A stretch of DNA of 16,689 nt from the NCBI GenBank assembly GCA_937903135.1, contig CALDAH010000007.1:1-16689 (forward strand). Direction: 5' to 3'. Under the pieces are notes generated by a model. That model made no database searches. It was given only the letters and a program-made list of their open reading frames with translations, and was not told where the DNA came from. The first letter of the stretch is position 1, and each line of letters starts with the position of its first letter. Of the stretch, positions 1 through 7,851 are shown one piece after another. The DNA is from an uncultured Alphaproteobacteria bacterium (GTDB taxonomy: Bacteria; Pseudomonadota; Alphaproteobacteria; Rs-D84). The position numbers and the translations under genes were made by a program.

Positions 1-2
1 CG

Positions 3-767
3 ATTGAATCACGACTGCCGGATTATAATGCGCCTGCGATAAAAATTGACAGCGTAAGCTTTAAAACATACGCACCGAAATCCGGGGATGAAAAAACATT
101 TAAATATGTATTAAATGACAAAAACGTTATTACCGGCATAAAGATTTCGGATTCCGTAAAAGAAATTAAGTTATCAAATAATAAATTTGTGGTAAAAAGC
201 AGCGACACAACCGAATACATAACAATTGACTCGTACGGTAAGCAGCAAAATTTATCATTTATGGATTTTGGTGTTTATAAATCCGAAACGTATGACGATG
301 CCTCAAATACATTAAATCAGTCCAGCCAATCGGTATACTTCGGCGGGTATGATTCACGCGAAATCGCGGCGAACCGTATTACCGAAAACAAAGATTTCAA
401 AGGGACTGCGGCGGTATCGGTTCAAAATACCGATACGAAAACGGGCTTCTTTGCGACGGCGGATGCATCGCTTAGATTTAATGCCGAAAATAAAACCGCG
501 GATATAAATATCACCGGAATTGAAAACTGGTATGACGTCGCTGCAACCGCGACTGCATCCGGGGCGATAAATTCGGTTACCCTATCGGGCGATGCCACGG
601 GTGATTTCGCCATCAGCACCCCGGGGGACATTCCAACAACAGGATCATTTGTTAAATACTATGGCCAGGGATCATCCCCGACCGAGGCCGGCGGCGTTAT
701 AAACTTTACCCAGGATAATGTATCATTTAACTCTGCATTCGGGGGACGCGCCGCACCCGCTAATTAG
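3..767 (+). CDS. Slam-dependent surface (lipo)protein, TbpB-like beta-barrel, 3' part
   Basis: The frame is open from base 3 to the TAG at 765-767, giving 254 visible residues; the true start, signal peptide and any lipobox lie outside the window. A GTG at 189 is only an internal codon. The sequence is rich in Thr, Ser, Asn and Gly with alternating polar/hydrophobic strands. A stretch beginning FKGTAAVSVQ, followed by a strand ending in LRFNAENKTADINITGI and a C-terminal GGVINFTQDNVSFNSAFGG, resembles the eight-stranded TbpB/factor-H-binding-type barrel that ends Slam cargo proteins. In known systems this barrel is the handle recognised by Slam, and the upstream handle domain binds host ligands. 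The Slam gene begins 2 nt downstream, which strongly supports the call. The ligand cannot be told from this part. It could instead be a secreted, non-lipidated cargo of the HphA type. Confidence 0.68.
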   Translation: MESRLPDYNAPAIKIDSVSFKTYAPKSGDEKTFKYVLNDKNVITGIKISDSVKEIKLSNNKFVVKSSDTTEYITIDSYGKQQNLSFMDFGVYKSETYDDASNTLNQSSQSVYFGGYDSREIAANRITENKDFKGTAAVSVQNTDTKTGFFATADASLRFNAENKTADINITGIENWYDVAATATASGAINSVTLSGDATGDFAISTPGDIPTTGSFVKYYGQGSSPTEAGGVINFTQDNVSFNSAFGGRAAPAN

Positions 768-769
768 AA

Positions 770-2098
770 TTGAAACGTTTTTTAACATCGTTCTTTGTTG
801 CAATTATTTCGCCGCTGGCATCTGTTGGCGGCGAAATTATCATGACGCCGGTTCAGGTACTGCATACCGCCCGGGAATTAATTGAAAAAAATAATATCCC
901 CGGCGCATATCAGCTGCTAACCCAGACACCCGATTTGGGAAATACCGCCCTGGAAATTGAACGCTGGTATTTAATTGCCCAGATATCCCAAAAACAAGGC
1001 GACCTAAAAACCGCGATAAAGATATACCGCAAAATACTGGATGACCAGCCGACACTGGCCAAGATTCGTTTTGAACTGGCCCGGTGTTATATGGAAATGG
1101 GCGAATGGTATCGGGCGGATTATCATCTGCGATTGGCCATGACTGACAATCGGCTGCCGGATGATATAAAATCATTAATGAATTCACTGCGATACCTGGT
1201 TCGTAAAAATAAAAATTGGAATGTGTGGTTTAATATCGGTGCTGCGCCTGATAATAATATAAACGCCGCGGCCGGCGGGACAGAATGCGTTGACACAATA
1301 TTCGGGCCGATGTGCCGCGATGGCGCACGACCGGAAACCGCGATTGGAATTAATATCGCAACCGGCGCAGACTATGAATTTAAACTAGGGGATCACTGGC
1401 GATGGAAAAACGCCGCAACGCTGTATTCAAACACATATAACAAAGCTAAATATAACGATTTATATATTCAACTGCAATCCGGGCCACGATATGTATATAA
1501 CCGCGGTTCGGTATGGTTCGCCGGCATTGGCCAGCGCAGATATTTCGGACATGCGCCATATACATACGGCACGGGTGCGGGTATTTTTGCCGATTATGAT
1601 ATTACGCGCCGAACATCCGCGGCAATTACACTTACATATACCCATAACAAATATGATAAATTTGGCCCATGGATGAACGGGAATACCTATTCCGCCGGGA
1701 CGGTTCTATCATACTGGTTTGATGCATCAAAGTATATTATTCTGCGCGGCGGATTTATTCGTGAAAATACAACCGATAAATCATATTCATACCGCCAGCC
1801 GGGGATCGGCATCGGTGCCGGGGCGGAACTGGTCTGGGGATTTAGCATATACATTGAACCGTATTTTTATTGGACGAACTATGACGATGGCCTGTGGTAT
1901 GTAAAGGATGGAATGTTTCAAAACATTACTCAACGCGATTATACGCGTCAATATAGCATACGGGTAATGAATAATAAATTAACGTGGCATGGTTTTTCGC
2001 CGGCATTAACGTATAACTTTACGCGCCGCACATCCAACGTATGGCAGCGCGAGTTTTCAAAGCACACAATCGGATTTACAATTCAGCAGCGTTTTTAA
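770..2098 (+). CDS. Slam family outer-membrane translocator (TPR + DUF560 barrel)
   Basis: 442 aa. It starts at TTG 770, two bases after the cargo stop codon; this is the only start that retains the signal peptide (MKRFLTSFFVAIISPLASVG). An ATG at 843 would remove it. No clear Shine-Dalgarno precedes the TTG, so translational coupling to the upstream gene is likely. Residues about 25-150 are helical TPR-like repeats (AYQLLTQTPDLGN; KTAIKIYRKILDDQPTLAKIRFELARCY). From about 155 the protein becomes a string of aromatic beta strands, starting with the Slam-typical segment NIGAAPDNNINAA and ending QQRF with the C-terminal Phe of BAM-inserted barrels. Slam proteins move surface lipoproteins or soluble cargo across the outer membrane after periplasmic transit. 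Length and domain order fit the family. Confidence 0.85.
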   Translation: MKRFLTSFFVAIISPLASVGGEIIMTPVQVLHTARELIEKNNIPGAYQLLTQTPDLGNTALEIERWYLIAQISQKQGDLKTAIKIYRKILDDQPTLAKIRFELARCYMEMGEWYRADYHLRLAMTDNRLPDDIKSLMNSLRYLVRKNKNWNVWFNIGAAPDNNINAAAGGTECVDTIFGPMCRDGARPETAIGINIATGADYEFKLGDHWRWKNAATLYSNTYNKAKYNDLYIQLQSGPRYVYNRGSVWFAGIGQRRYFGHAPYTYGTGAGIFADYDITRRTSAAITLTYTHNKYDKFGPWMNGNTYSAGTVLSYWFDASKYIILRGGFIRENTTDKSYSYRQPGIGIGAGAELVWGFSIYIEPYFYWTNYDDGLWYVKDGMFQNITQRDYTRQYSIRVMNNKLTWHGFSPALTYNFTRRTSNVWQREFSKHTIGFTIQQRF

Positions 2099-2101
2099 CG
2101 G

Positions 2102-3688
2102 CTATACAAATTTTTCCGGCACCAGGCCACATATCGTTTTCCAAATCCGTCGGAAAATACTGGTATCGGGATCGCGGCGATAAACACGTGGCGTGGCGTC
2201 CCCTGAACGTGCACCGGTCCAGCGTGGGCGTCCCCCTACCATATCAACGTGCCATGACGTCTGGGCATCTTTGATAATCATATCACGCAGTTTTTTAGCG
2301 AATTCTGGGCTTTCAAAAATTGCAACATTTTCAGTATTAAAATACGCACTTCGCGGGTCCAGGTTAAAGCTGCCGATCCATGAAATATTATCGTCAAAAA
2401 CAATTGTTTTACTGTGCAGCACCGAAAAGCTTGACTGTTTTCGTTCACGGTCGTGTTGTTTCCCGCGCAGGTTTTCTGCGGACAGCATAAATTCATAAAC
2501 GTCTGCGCCGGATTCAATTAATTGTTTTCTGTACTTTTCCCATTTTGCATAAACGGTTGGTGCGTTTGTTGACGCCAGCGAGTTTGTTACAATAGTTAAA
2601 TGGACGCCGTTATTTTCCTCGCGCATCATATGCTCCAGTCCGCCCTGGCCGGGGACAAAATACGCCGCGGACAGGTATACCGAATCCTCGGTTTTATCCC
2701 AGAGATGCTGTAACGCTTGAATAATTTCACCGCGATATTCTTGTTTTTCGGGCATGGTCATTTCAACCTTTGACGGGGGGTCAGCCAAGAATTTTCCGTG
2801 TCCCCAGCTAAAATCAAAATGTTTGTGTTTGTATTCGTGCTGCGCGAGTGAAATAATTCTGTTATAACGGTTTATTGCCTCTGCGCTTTTGCGTTGAATA
2901 TCGGCAAAATTCTTCTCCAGCCGCTTCATAGCTTTCTTAGACTTAGCCTTTGGGAAAACGGATGCCGGTATAGACAGGTGATGCATCCAATATTCGTTAA
3001 AGCTTTGCGTGGCATAACGCGTCATATCCCCGATAAACAAAACGTCCGTATCGGAAAAGTTTGACGCCGTCTCGGGATAGAAGTAGTTACTGCCGACATT
3101 TCGTCCGCCCGTAATATATGCGACGTTATCAACAATAAACAGCTTGTTATGCATCCGAGAATTTAAACGATTAAAATCCATCAAGAACTGCGGGTAATAT
3201 AAGAACCGCGACCGATTAGATACGGTATTAAAAACCTTAACCTCTATATTCGGGTGCTGGTTCAGCAGCATTACATCTACGATATCTGATTTTGTTCCGT
3301 AATCATCCAACAGAATTCGTACCTTTACCCCGCGGTCGGCCGCTTTTTTTAATTCACCGACCAGTACCTTGGATGAAAAATCGTTACTATAAATATACGT
3401 CTGCAGATCTATTGTTTTTGTTGCCATTCGTGCAAATGCTGCGCGAATAACAAACGCGGACAGCCCGTCGTCAATCAGTGTTGCGCCACTAATATTTTCG
3501 CCCGCCCCCAGCTCGTCGCGATAGCATTCGGCGATCGGGGTCTGCATCGGGTCGTACATAAAATCAGCATCTGTTATCTTAGCTACATATCCATCCAGTC
3601 GTTTATCGTGTGTTGTTGTCGGAACGGTTGTACATCCCATTAACGGCAGTGCTAAAATAAACATAGAAACTTTTTTTATAATCGCCAC
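2102..3688 (-). CDS. Phospholipase D-family lipoprotein, ClsC-like cardiolipin synthase
   Basis: 528 aa. The start is GTG 3688, preceded by AGAGGA at 8 nt spacing. The N-terminus is a lipoprotein signal with Cys19 after LPLM-G, so it is probably anchored in a membrane facing the periplasm. Two HKD catalytic motifs are visible: H180-x-K182-x4-D187 (MHNKLFIVD) followed by GGRNVGSNYF, and H425-x-K427-x4-D432 (LHSKTIVFD) followed by GSFNLDPRS. This two-HKD layout is typical of bacterial cardiolipin synthases and related phosphatidyltransferases. The length and the catalytic blocks best match the ClsC/YmdC branch, whose E. coli member makes cardiolipin from phosphatidylglycerol and phosphatidylethanolamine. 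A periplasmic nuclease or phospholipase activity cannot be excluded. Its stop codon lies 3 bp from that of the convergent Slam gene. Confidence 0.85.
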   Translation of the reverse strand: MAIIKKVSMFILALPLMGCTTVPTTTHDKRLDGYVAKITDADFMYDPMQTPIAECYRDELGAGENISGATLIDDGLSAFVIRAAFARMATKTIDLQTYIYSNDFSSKVLVGELKKAADRGVKVRILLDDYGTKSDIVDVMLLNQHPNIEVKVFNTVSNRSRFLYYPQFLMDFNRLNSRMHNKLFIVDNVAYITGGRNVGSNYFYPETASNFSDTDVLFIGDMTRYATQSFNEYWMHHLSIPASVFPKAKSKKAMKRLEKNFADIQRKSAEAINRYNRIISLAQHEYKHKHFDFSWGHGKFLADPPSKVEMTMPEKQEYRGEIIQALQHLWDKTEDSVYLSAAYFVPGQGGLEHMMREENNGVHLTIVTNSLASTNAPTVYAKWEKYRKQLIESGADVYEFMLSAENLRGKQHDRERKQSSFSVLHSKTIVFDDNISWIGSFNLDPRSAYFNTENVAIFESPEFAKKLRDMIIKDAQTSWHVDMVGGRPRWTGARSGDATPRVYRRDPDTSIFRRIWKTICGLVPEKFV

Positions 3689-3718
3689 GATATATATCCT
3701 CTAAATCTAACCTGGCGA

Positions 3719-3748
3719 ATTATAGTATAAACAGCGATACCTTTACAA
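3719..3748 (-). promoter_or_regulatory. Sigma70-type promoter of the ClsC-like gene
   Basis: Read on the minus strand, TTGTAA (3743-3748) and a perfect TATAAT (3719-3724) are separated by 18 bp. They lie about 30 bp upstream of the GTG start and its AGAGGA ribosome binding site. Confidence 0.7.
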
Positions 3749-3791
3749 GTAAAATTCATTAAAAAACATAATAATCCGAAAAAATCCCTGC

Positions 3792-3851
3792 TTTTAAGTA
3801 TGAAAAGAATCGTATATAATATACAAAAACAGTAACAAAAGAACCGAGGGG
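3792..3851 (+). promoter_or_regulatory. galE promoter -10 and ribosome binding site
   Basis: A perfect TATAAT lies at 3815-3820; the matching -35 (about 3792-3797, TTTTAA) is weak. The Shine-Dalgarno GAGGGG at 3846-3851 sits 5 nt before the galE ATG. With the minus-strand promoter at 3719-3748 this makes a divergent promoter region for the ClsC-like gene and galE. Confidence 0.55.
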
Positions 3852-3856
3852 AAACT

Positions 3857-4876
3857 ATGACTCAAAAAATTATTGTAACCGGGGGCTGTGGCTATATTGG
3901 CTCTCATACGACCGTGGCACTGCAACAGGCGGGGTTTAATGTTGTAATATTTGACAATCTGGTAAATTCGAGTGCGGATGTAATCACGGGGATTACGCAA
4001 ATCACGGGCATATCGCCTGAATTTGAACAGATTGACTGTACGGATTTAACCGCGATCCGTGATGCGTTTTCTCGTCACCGTGATGCCGCAGGTGTTATTC
4101 ATTTTGCCGCGCTAAAGGCTGTTGGTGAATCCGTATCCAAACCGACCGAGTATTACCGTAATAACCTGGTATCGTTATTGAATGTATTGGATATGATGGT
4201 TGCGTTTAATATTCCGAACATAGTATTTTCATCATCCGCGACGGTATACGGCGATGCGGACAATTTACCCGTCCGCGAAGATACGCCACTAAAACCCGCG
4301 ACATCCCCATACGGCCAGACCAAGGTTATCGGCGAATCCATAATCCGCGACGCGGTCGCGGCGCACCCGGGGCTAAATTCGTGCCTATTGCGTTACTTTA
4401 ATCCAATCGGGGCGCACCCGTCGGGACTTATTGGTGAATCCCCTTCGGGTATTCCGAATAACCTGCTGCCGTATATTACCCAGACGGCGGCCGGCATTCG
4501 TGAATGTTTAAGTGTATTTGGCGACGACTATGACACGCCGGATGGATTTTGTATCCGTGACTATATTGATGTAAACGATCTGGCGGCGGCGCATTTATCG
4601 GCACTGCGGTATATGATATCTCACCCGACCGGGACGGATGTATTTAATCTTGGCACGGGGCGCGGTGTATCGGTTATGGAATTAATAAAAACATTTGAAC
4701 AGGCCACGGGGCAGAAATTAAATTATAAAATAACGGCGCGTCGCCCGGGGGATATTCCGGCGATATGGGCCGATCCCTCGCGCGCAGAACGATTACTGGG
4801 CTGGCGGGCGCGCGTTCCGTTATCCGACACGCTTTTATCGGCATGGCGTTGGCAAACGAAAAGTATGAAAAAATAA
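3857..4876 (+). CDS. galE: UDP-glucose 4-epimerase
   Basis: 339 aa, the usual length for the family. It is an extended short-chain dehydrogenase/reductase: an N-terminal NAD-binding Rossmann motif GGCGYIGSHT (Gly9, Gly12, Gly15), a SSSATVYG segment holding the catalytic Ser/Thr, and the catalytic pair Tyr152/Lys156 in SPYGQTK. RYFNPIGAHPSGLIGE and RDYIDVNDLA are standard GalE substrate-binding blocks. It interconverts UDP-glucose and UDP-galactose in the cytoplasm, supplying galactose for surface glycans or using it in the Leloir route. No other gal or LPS genes are adjacent. The start is set by GAGGGG 5 nt upstream of ATG. The next gene has its own promoter. Confidence 0.95.
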   Translation: MTQKIIVTGGCGYIGSHTTVALQQAGFNVVIFDNLVNSSADVITGITQITGISPEFEQIDCTDLTAIRDAFSRHRDAAGVIHFAALKAVGESVSKPTEYYRNNLVSLLNVLDMMVAFNIPNIVFSSSATVYGDADNLPVREDTPLKPATSPYGQTKVIGESIIRDAVAAHPGLNSCLLRYFNPIGAHPSGLIGESPSGIPNNLLPYITQTAAGIRECLSVFGDDYDTPDGFCIRDYIDVNDLAAAHLSALRYMISHPTGTDVFNLGTGRGVSVMELIKTFEQATGQKLNYKITARRPGDIPAIWADPSRAERLLGWRARVPLSDTLLSAWRWQTKSMKK

Positions 4877-4906
4877 TCCGCCCGGCCTATCTGCTGTCTT
4901 TTTTAT

Positions 4907-4935
4907 TTGATTGCGCCCCGCAAATATGATAGAAT
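4907..4935 (+). promoter_or_regulatory. Sigma70-type promoter of the Cys-rich exported protein gene
   Basis: TTGATT (4907-4912) and TAGAAT (4930-4935) are separated by 17 bp, 27 bp before the ATG at 4963. A ribosome binding site AAGGGAAA follows at about 4948-4955. Confidence 0.65.
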
Positions 4936-4962
4936 TAGACATAATAGAAGGGAAAATTTCGC

Positions 4963-7011
4963 ATGAAAAGATTGATTGCCGTACTTAGTGGTTTATTGGT
5001 TTTGCCCGCATTTGCCGAGGTTGCGCCGATATATTACGACGATGTAATTGAAATCACGGACGATGGTGTGGCATCCGATGACGTGGCGGCAACTGTCGAC
5101 GACGACGCGGCTGCCGCGCCGCAGCCACAACCGGCAACGGCGCAAAGCACCACGACACGGAACAGTCCGCGTAATGCGACCATTAACGGGCGCGTTGCGG
5201 CGCGTGCGATGCCATCGGGCGGTACGGTTAACCCGCGCGGGACCGCGTCCACACGTGGCACAACAACGCGCAGCACGGCAACCGTTGCGCGCGGTGCGGC
5301 AACACCGAACGTAACAACGCGCGCGGCGGCGACGCGTACATCGCGTGCCGGTGCTGTGGCCACAACACAAAACACTGTATCGCCGCGCACCACACAATCG
5401 CGCAGCGGGACCCAGGCACGCGCATCAATCGTTCAAACGGATACGGTAAATACGCCATTATATACCGCCGGGCGCGTTGGCACGCGCACATCAACCGCGG
5501 TTCGTGCGCGCATTCCATCGGTTACGACAACGGCCGCGCCGGTAACGGCCGAATCTGTGGCCACGACAACGGCATCATTGGATGAACTGGCGCAAATCAC
5601 CGATTTTTGCAAGGCGCAATATACACAATGCATGGATAATTTCTGTAACGTCCTGGATGATAACCAGGGGCGTTGCAGCTGCAGCGTTAATCTGAAAAAC
5701 TATGAAAAAACTGAAAACGCTTTAAAACAGGCAACCGCCGACCTGCAGGACGTTGCACAAAAAATTCAATATATCGGACTTAGCGGCGAAGAAATTGAAA
5801 CACTCTTCACCCAGACCGAGGCTGAAATTAAAATGCAGAACACGTCTGATAATACCAAGCTTAAAAATGATTTAGATAGAATCAAAAACGCTATTGTTGA
5901 CGTAAAATCTGGCACGGCCACCACAACGGATACGGGCATAGGGCTGGATTTATCGGGTCTATTGGATCTTTCATTCAGCAGCACGGGATTTGATCTAACC
6001 GCGTTCCTGGGCACATCCAATAACACCAGCAGCATTAGCAACCAGCGCGGCGAACAGCTATATAAAACAGCCACCGCCCGGTGCAAGGCGTCGGTTCTAA
6101 ACTCGTGCCAGTCGCAGGGTGTGGATATATCTGTAATAACGAATTCATATGATCTGGAAATTGATAAGCAGTGCATAGTATACGAACGCAGCTTAAACGA
6201 ATCAAACGATCAGATGGCGTCCACGGTTCGCAACGCGAAAAGCGTATTGCAAAAGGCCCGCCTGCTGGTCGCGCAGCAGAAAAATGCATATGACCTGCGT
6301 GGTTGTATAAATGCGTTGGATACCTGCATGCAGGATGACTTTGTATGCGGCACGGATTATGAAAACTGCTTAGATTCAACCGGTAAATATATTGTATCGG
6401 GCGACGTCGTAACCGGCAGTCAACCCGGACCATCGGGCGGTTCATATACCAACGGCACGGCGAACACCGGGCTATATGCCACATGGAACTATGGATCAAA
6501 TAATGCGTGGACGGGCAACGGTACACTGGCGGCGTTCGTTGAAAATTTTGCGAATACACCGTATCCGATAAAAACGGCAACAAATATGGCCGATTATATA
6601 AAGCAAAAGATCGGATATATTGACAGCGACGGCAAAGTTCAGGGTATGTGCGCATCGGTATTAAACAAGTGCCAGGATTACACATACACCGGGAACGGGA
6701 CGGCGCGTAAATACCAAAACGACAACCAGGTTGTTCGTGGCTATCTGGAACGTATATTAATGCAGATTAAATCGGCCCAGGACGAAGTATTGGCGGAATA
6801 TGGGGAAACCTGCTTGGCGGATGTATCATCGTGCCTGTCGCAAAATACATATAACCTGAACAATACAACGGGGAACGAAATATCCAATGTTGCTGTAAAC
6901 GCGTGTAAGTCTGTGATTACCACGTGTATGAGTGTAAATAACATAAACAGCACGGCCGATACCAGCATCAATAACTGGCTAAAGAATGCATTGGGCGTAA
7001 CCGTTAAATAA
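4963..7011 (+). CDS. Exported Thr/Ala/Arg-rich protein with repeated CX6C motifs, function unknown
   Basis: 682 aa; I do not recognise a named family. MKRLIAVLSGLLVLPAFA is a clear Sec signal peptide with a likely cut after residue 18. A short acidic stretch (EVAPIYYDD and onward, rich in Asp) is followed by a low-complexity region from about 50 to 210, rich in Thr, Ala and Arg. From about 210 the protein is Cys-rich. Six CX6C motifs occur at C216/223, 448/455, 462/469, 563/570, 617/624 and 648/655, with a CX7C at 374/382 and extra cysteines at 228, 238, 240 and 404. The regular pairs suggest disulfides formed in the periplasm or on the surface. Between them are helical or coiled-coil-like segments (about 245-300 and 410-445). 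No transmembrane segment is seen after the signal. It has its own promoter and terminator and appears monocistronic. It could be a structural cell-envelope protein, but that is only inferred. Confidence 0.8.
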   Translation: MKRLIAVLSGLLVLPAFAEVAPIYYDDVIEITDDGVASDDVAATVDDDAAAAPQPQPATAQSTTTRNSPRNATINGRVAARAMPSGGTVNPRGTASTRGTTTRSTATVARGAATPNVTTRAAATRTSRAGAVATTQNTVSPRTTQSRSGTQARASIVQTDTVNTPLYTAGRVGTRTSTAVRARIPSVTTTAAPVTAESVATTTASLDELAQITDFCKAQYTQCMDNFCNVLDDNQGRCSCSVNLKNYEKTENALKQATADLQDVAQKIQYIGLSGEEIETLFTQTEAEIKMQNTSDNTKLKNDLDRIKNAIVDVKSGTATTTDTGIGLDLSGLLDLSFSSTGFDLTAFLGTSNNTSSISNQRGEQLYKTATARCKASVLNSCQSQGVDISVITNSYDLEIDKQCIVYERSLNESNDQMASTVRNAKSVLQKARLLVAQQKNAYDLRGCINALDTCMQDDFVCGTDYENCLDSTGKYIVSGDVVTGSQPGPSGGSYTNGTANTGLYATWNYGSNNAWTGNGTLAAFVENFANTPYPIKTATNMADYIKQKIGYIDSDGKVQGMCASVLNKCQDYTYTGNGTARKYQNDNQVVRGYLERILMQIKSAQDEVLAEYGETCLADVSSCLSQNTYNLNNTTGNEISNVAVNACKSVITTCMSVNNINSTADTSINNWLKNALGVTVK

Positions 7012-7016
7012 TAAAA

Positions 7017-7046
7017 TAAATCCCCCAACCGGGGGATTTTTTTTTG
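7017..7046 (+). terminator. Rho-independent terminator after the CX6C protein gene
   Basis: ATCCCCC and GGGGGAT pair around an AACC loop (7020-7037), followed by an uninterrupted T run (to 7045). The A/T-rich left flank may make it partly bidirectional, so it could also stop minus-strand transcripts from the G-rich region to its right. Confidence 0.92.
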
Positions 7047-7447
7047 CGTACGCGGCCACACCGCGCCCACATCGGGTTATTCTATATCAACCCCGCCCTG
7101 CCCCGGGGCGACAGCATCCGCATCGGCGATATCCGCCCCTTCGGCGCGCGCCCATCGGCGACATCCATACCAGCGCAACGCACGATCCACACGCGCCATC
7201 CGCGCCGTTGGCGCGGCGGGCATTGGCGCGGCCATGGGACGCATTCGCAATACCCCCGCTTTCTGTCGCACACATCGGCATCAAAATCTGCACAGTCGGC
7301 ACATACACCGGCAGTAGAATCCGTGTCGTACACGTATGCATTGCTATTGGCATTCGCGCGGTCAGCGCACGCACTGGCGACATTAGGCGATCCACCCGCC
7401 ATCGTGTGGGAATACATCCCACCCCGCCCAGGCCGCCACCACAGCGA

Positions 7448-7492
7448 CCGAAAAAATGCATGGCGATGGCGCGGAGAAAAATTGCCACCGCG
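7448..7492 (-). repeat. Interspersed hairpin element, copy A
   Basis: Read on the minus strand: GCGG stem, a loop containing CAATTTTT, CCGC stem, then the invariant core CATCGCCATGC (7458-7468 in reverse), then ATTTTTTCGG. The same order occurs in copies B and C. Copy A differs from copy C by a one-base indel between the two T-rich blocks. Confidence 0.65.
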
Positions 7493-7521
7493 TCAAATAA
7501 CCCGCGCTGCCACCCCGCCCA

Positions 7522-7547
7522 GGCAGCTACCCAAAAAAATAGCTGCC
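7522..7547 (-). repeat. Perfect 8-bp inverted repeat
   Basis: GGCAGCTA (7522-7529) and TAGCTGCC (7540-7547) flank a 10-base spacer containing seven A (seven T on the minus strand). It lies between element copies A and B. A 13-base string ACCCCGCCCAGGC beside it is repeated near 7421. The T run is in the loop, not after the stem, so this is not a standard terminator. Confidence 0.5.
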
Positions 7548-7583
7548 CGCCCCAACACCCCGGCGCGAATCCACCCACCACGG

Positions 7584-7631
7584 CCCCGGAAAATCGCATG
7601 GCGATGGCCCGGGAAAAAATTACCCCCGCGG
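7584..7631 (-). repeat. Interspersed hairpin element, copy B
   Basis: On the minus strand: a G run, TAATTTTTT, a CCCGGG block, the invariant core CATCGCCATGC, then GATTTTCCGG. It lies about 130 bp from copy A, in the same orientation. Confidence 0.65.
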
Positions 7632-7679
7632 CCACCGATACATAGTTCGGATTGGCAAAAAAATCAGAATCCCGCGGCA

Positions 7680-7712
7680 ATAAAAAAACGCCCCCGGGCG
7701 TTTAAAAAAAAT
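7680..7712 (-). terminator. Rho-independent terminator downstream of mraZ
   Basis: AAACGCCC (7686-7693) and GGGCGTTT (7696-7703) form a stem with a very short loop (CC, or four bases if one pair opens). On the minus strand it is followed by a seven-T run (plus-strand A run 7682-7688). A runs on both sides make it potentially bidirectional. It lies about 140 bp past the mraZ stop codon. Confidence 0.8.
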
Positions 7713-7819
7713 CAGGCGGTTCGGGGGTTCACAACTACTCACAACAAATAGTGCCGCTTATTTATATATATCGCAGCCCCCGGCCGATATTTGGATATTT
7801 TGCGCCGTGCGTATGCGCC

Positions 7820-7839
7820 CCATCGGGAATGGCCGATGG
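7820..7839 (-). other. Perfect 7-bp hairpin in the mraZ 3' region
   Basis: CCATCGG and CCGATGG pair around a 6-base loop. It lies just after the mraZ stop codon (7852) and has no T run, so it is more likely a 3'-end stabilising structure than a terminator. Confidence 0.4.
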
Positions 7840-7851
7840 CCGTGCGCCCGG

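Larger units (their letters stand above)
7046..7680. other. GC-rich gene-free stretch with two copies of an interspersed element
   Basis: No credible gene is seen. Open frames exist on both strands (up to about 235 codons on plus and 197 on minus), but they overlap each other, lack ribosome binding sites, have Arg/Pro/Gly/Cys-rich low-complexity translations and match no family I know. On the minus strand the sequence is G-rich. It holds element copies A (7448-7492) and B (7584-7631), a perfect 8-bp hairpin at 7522-7547, and a short near-repeat CATCGGCGA(T/C)ATCC at 7121-7134 and 7153-7166. It may be a decayed gene or a non-coding RNA region lying downstream of mraZ. Confidence 0.5.

Noticed and set aside
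4993..5397. Long antisense frames (119-134 codons) opposite the Cys-rich protein gene
   Set aside because: They are shadows of the repetitive Thr/Ala/Arg codons on the plus strand, with no start signals of their own.
7448..7631. CRISPR array
   Set aside because: There are only two copies here, about 130 bp apart, with diverged sequence, no uniform spacers and no cas genes nearby.
7044..7751. Long plus-strand open frame (235 codons) and the opposing minus-strand frame 7087-7680 (197 codons)
   Set aside because: They overlap each other in a GC-rich region where stop codons are rare by chance. Neither has a ribosome binding site, and the translations are Arg/Pro/Gly/Cys-rich and match no family I know. 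The repeat copies inside are conserved across an indel that breaks the frame.
7710..7760. tRNA-like GGTTCG segment or attachment site near the mraZ 3' region
   Set aside because: It has no T-loop consensus, acceptor stem or anticodon arm, and no integrase or duplicated end was found.
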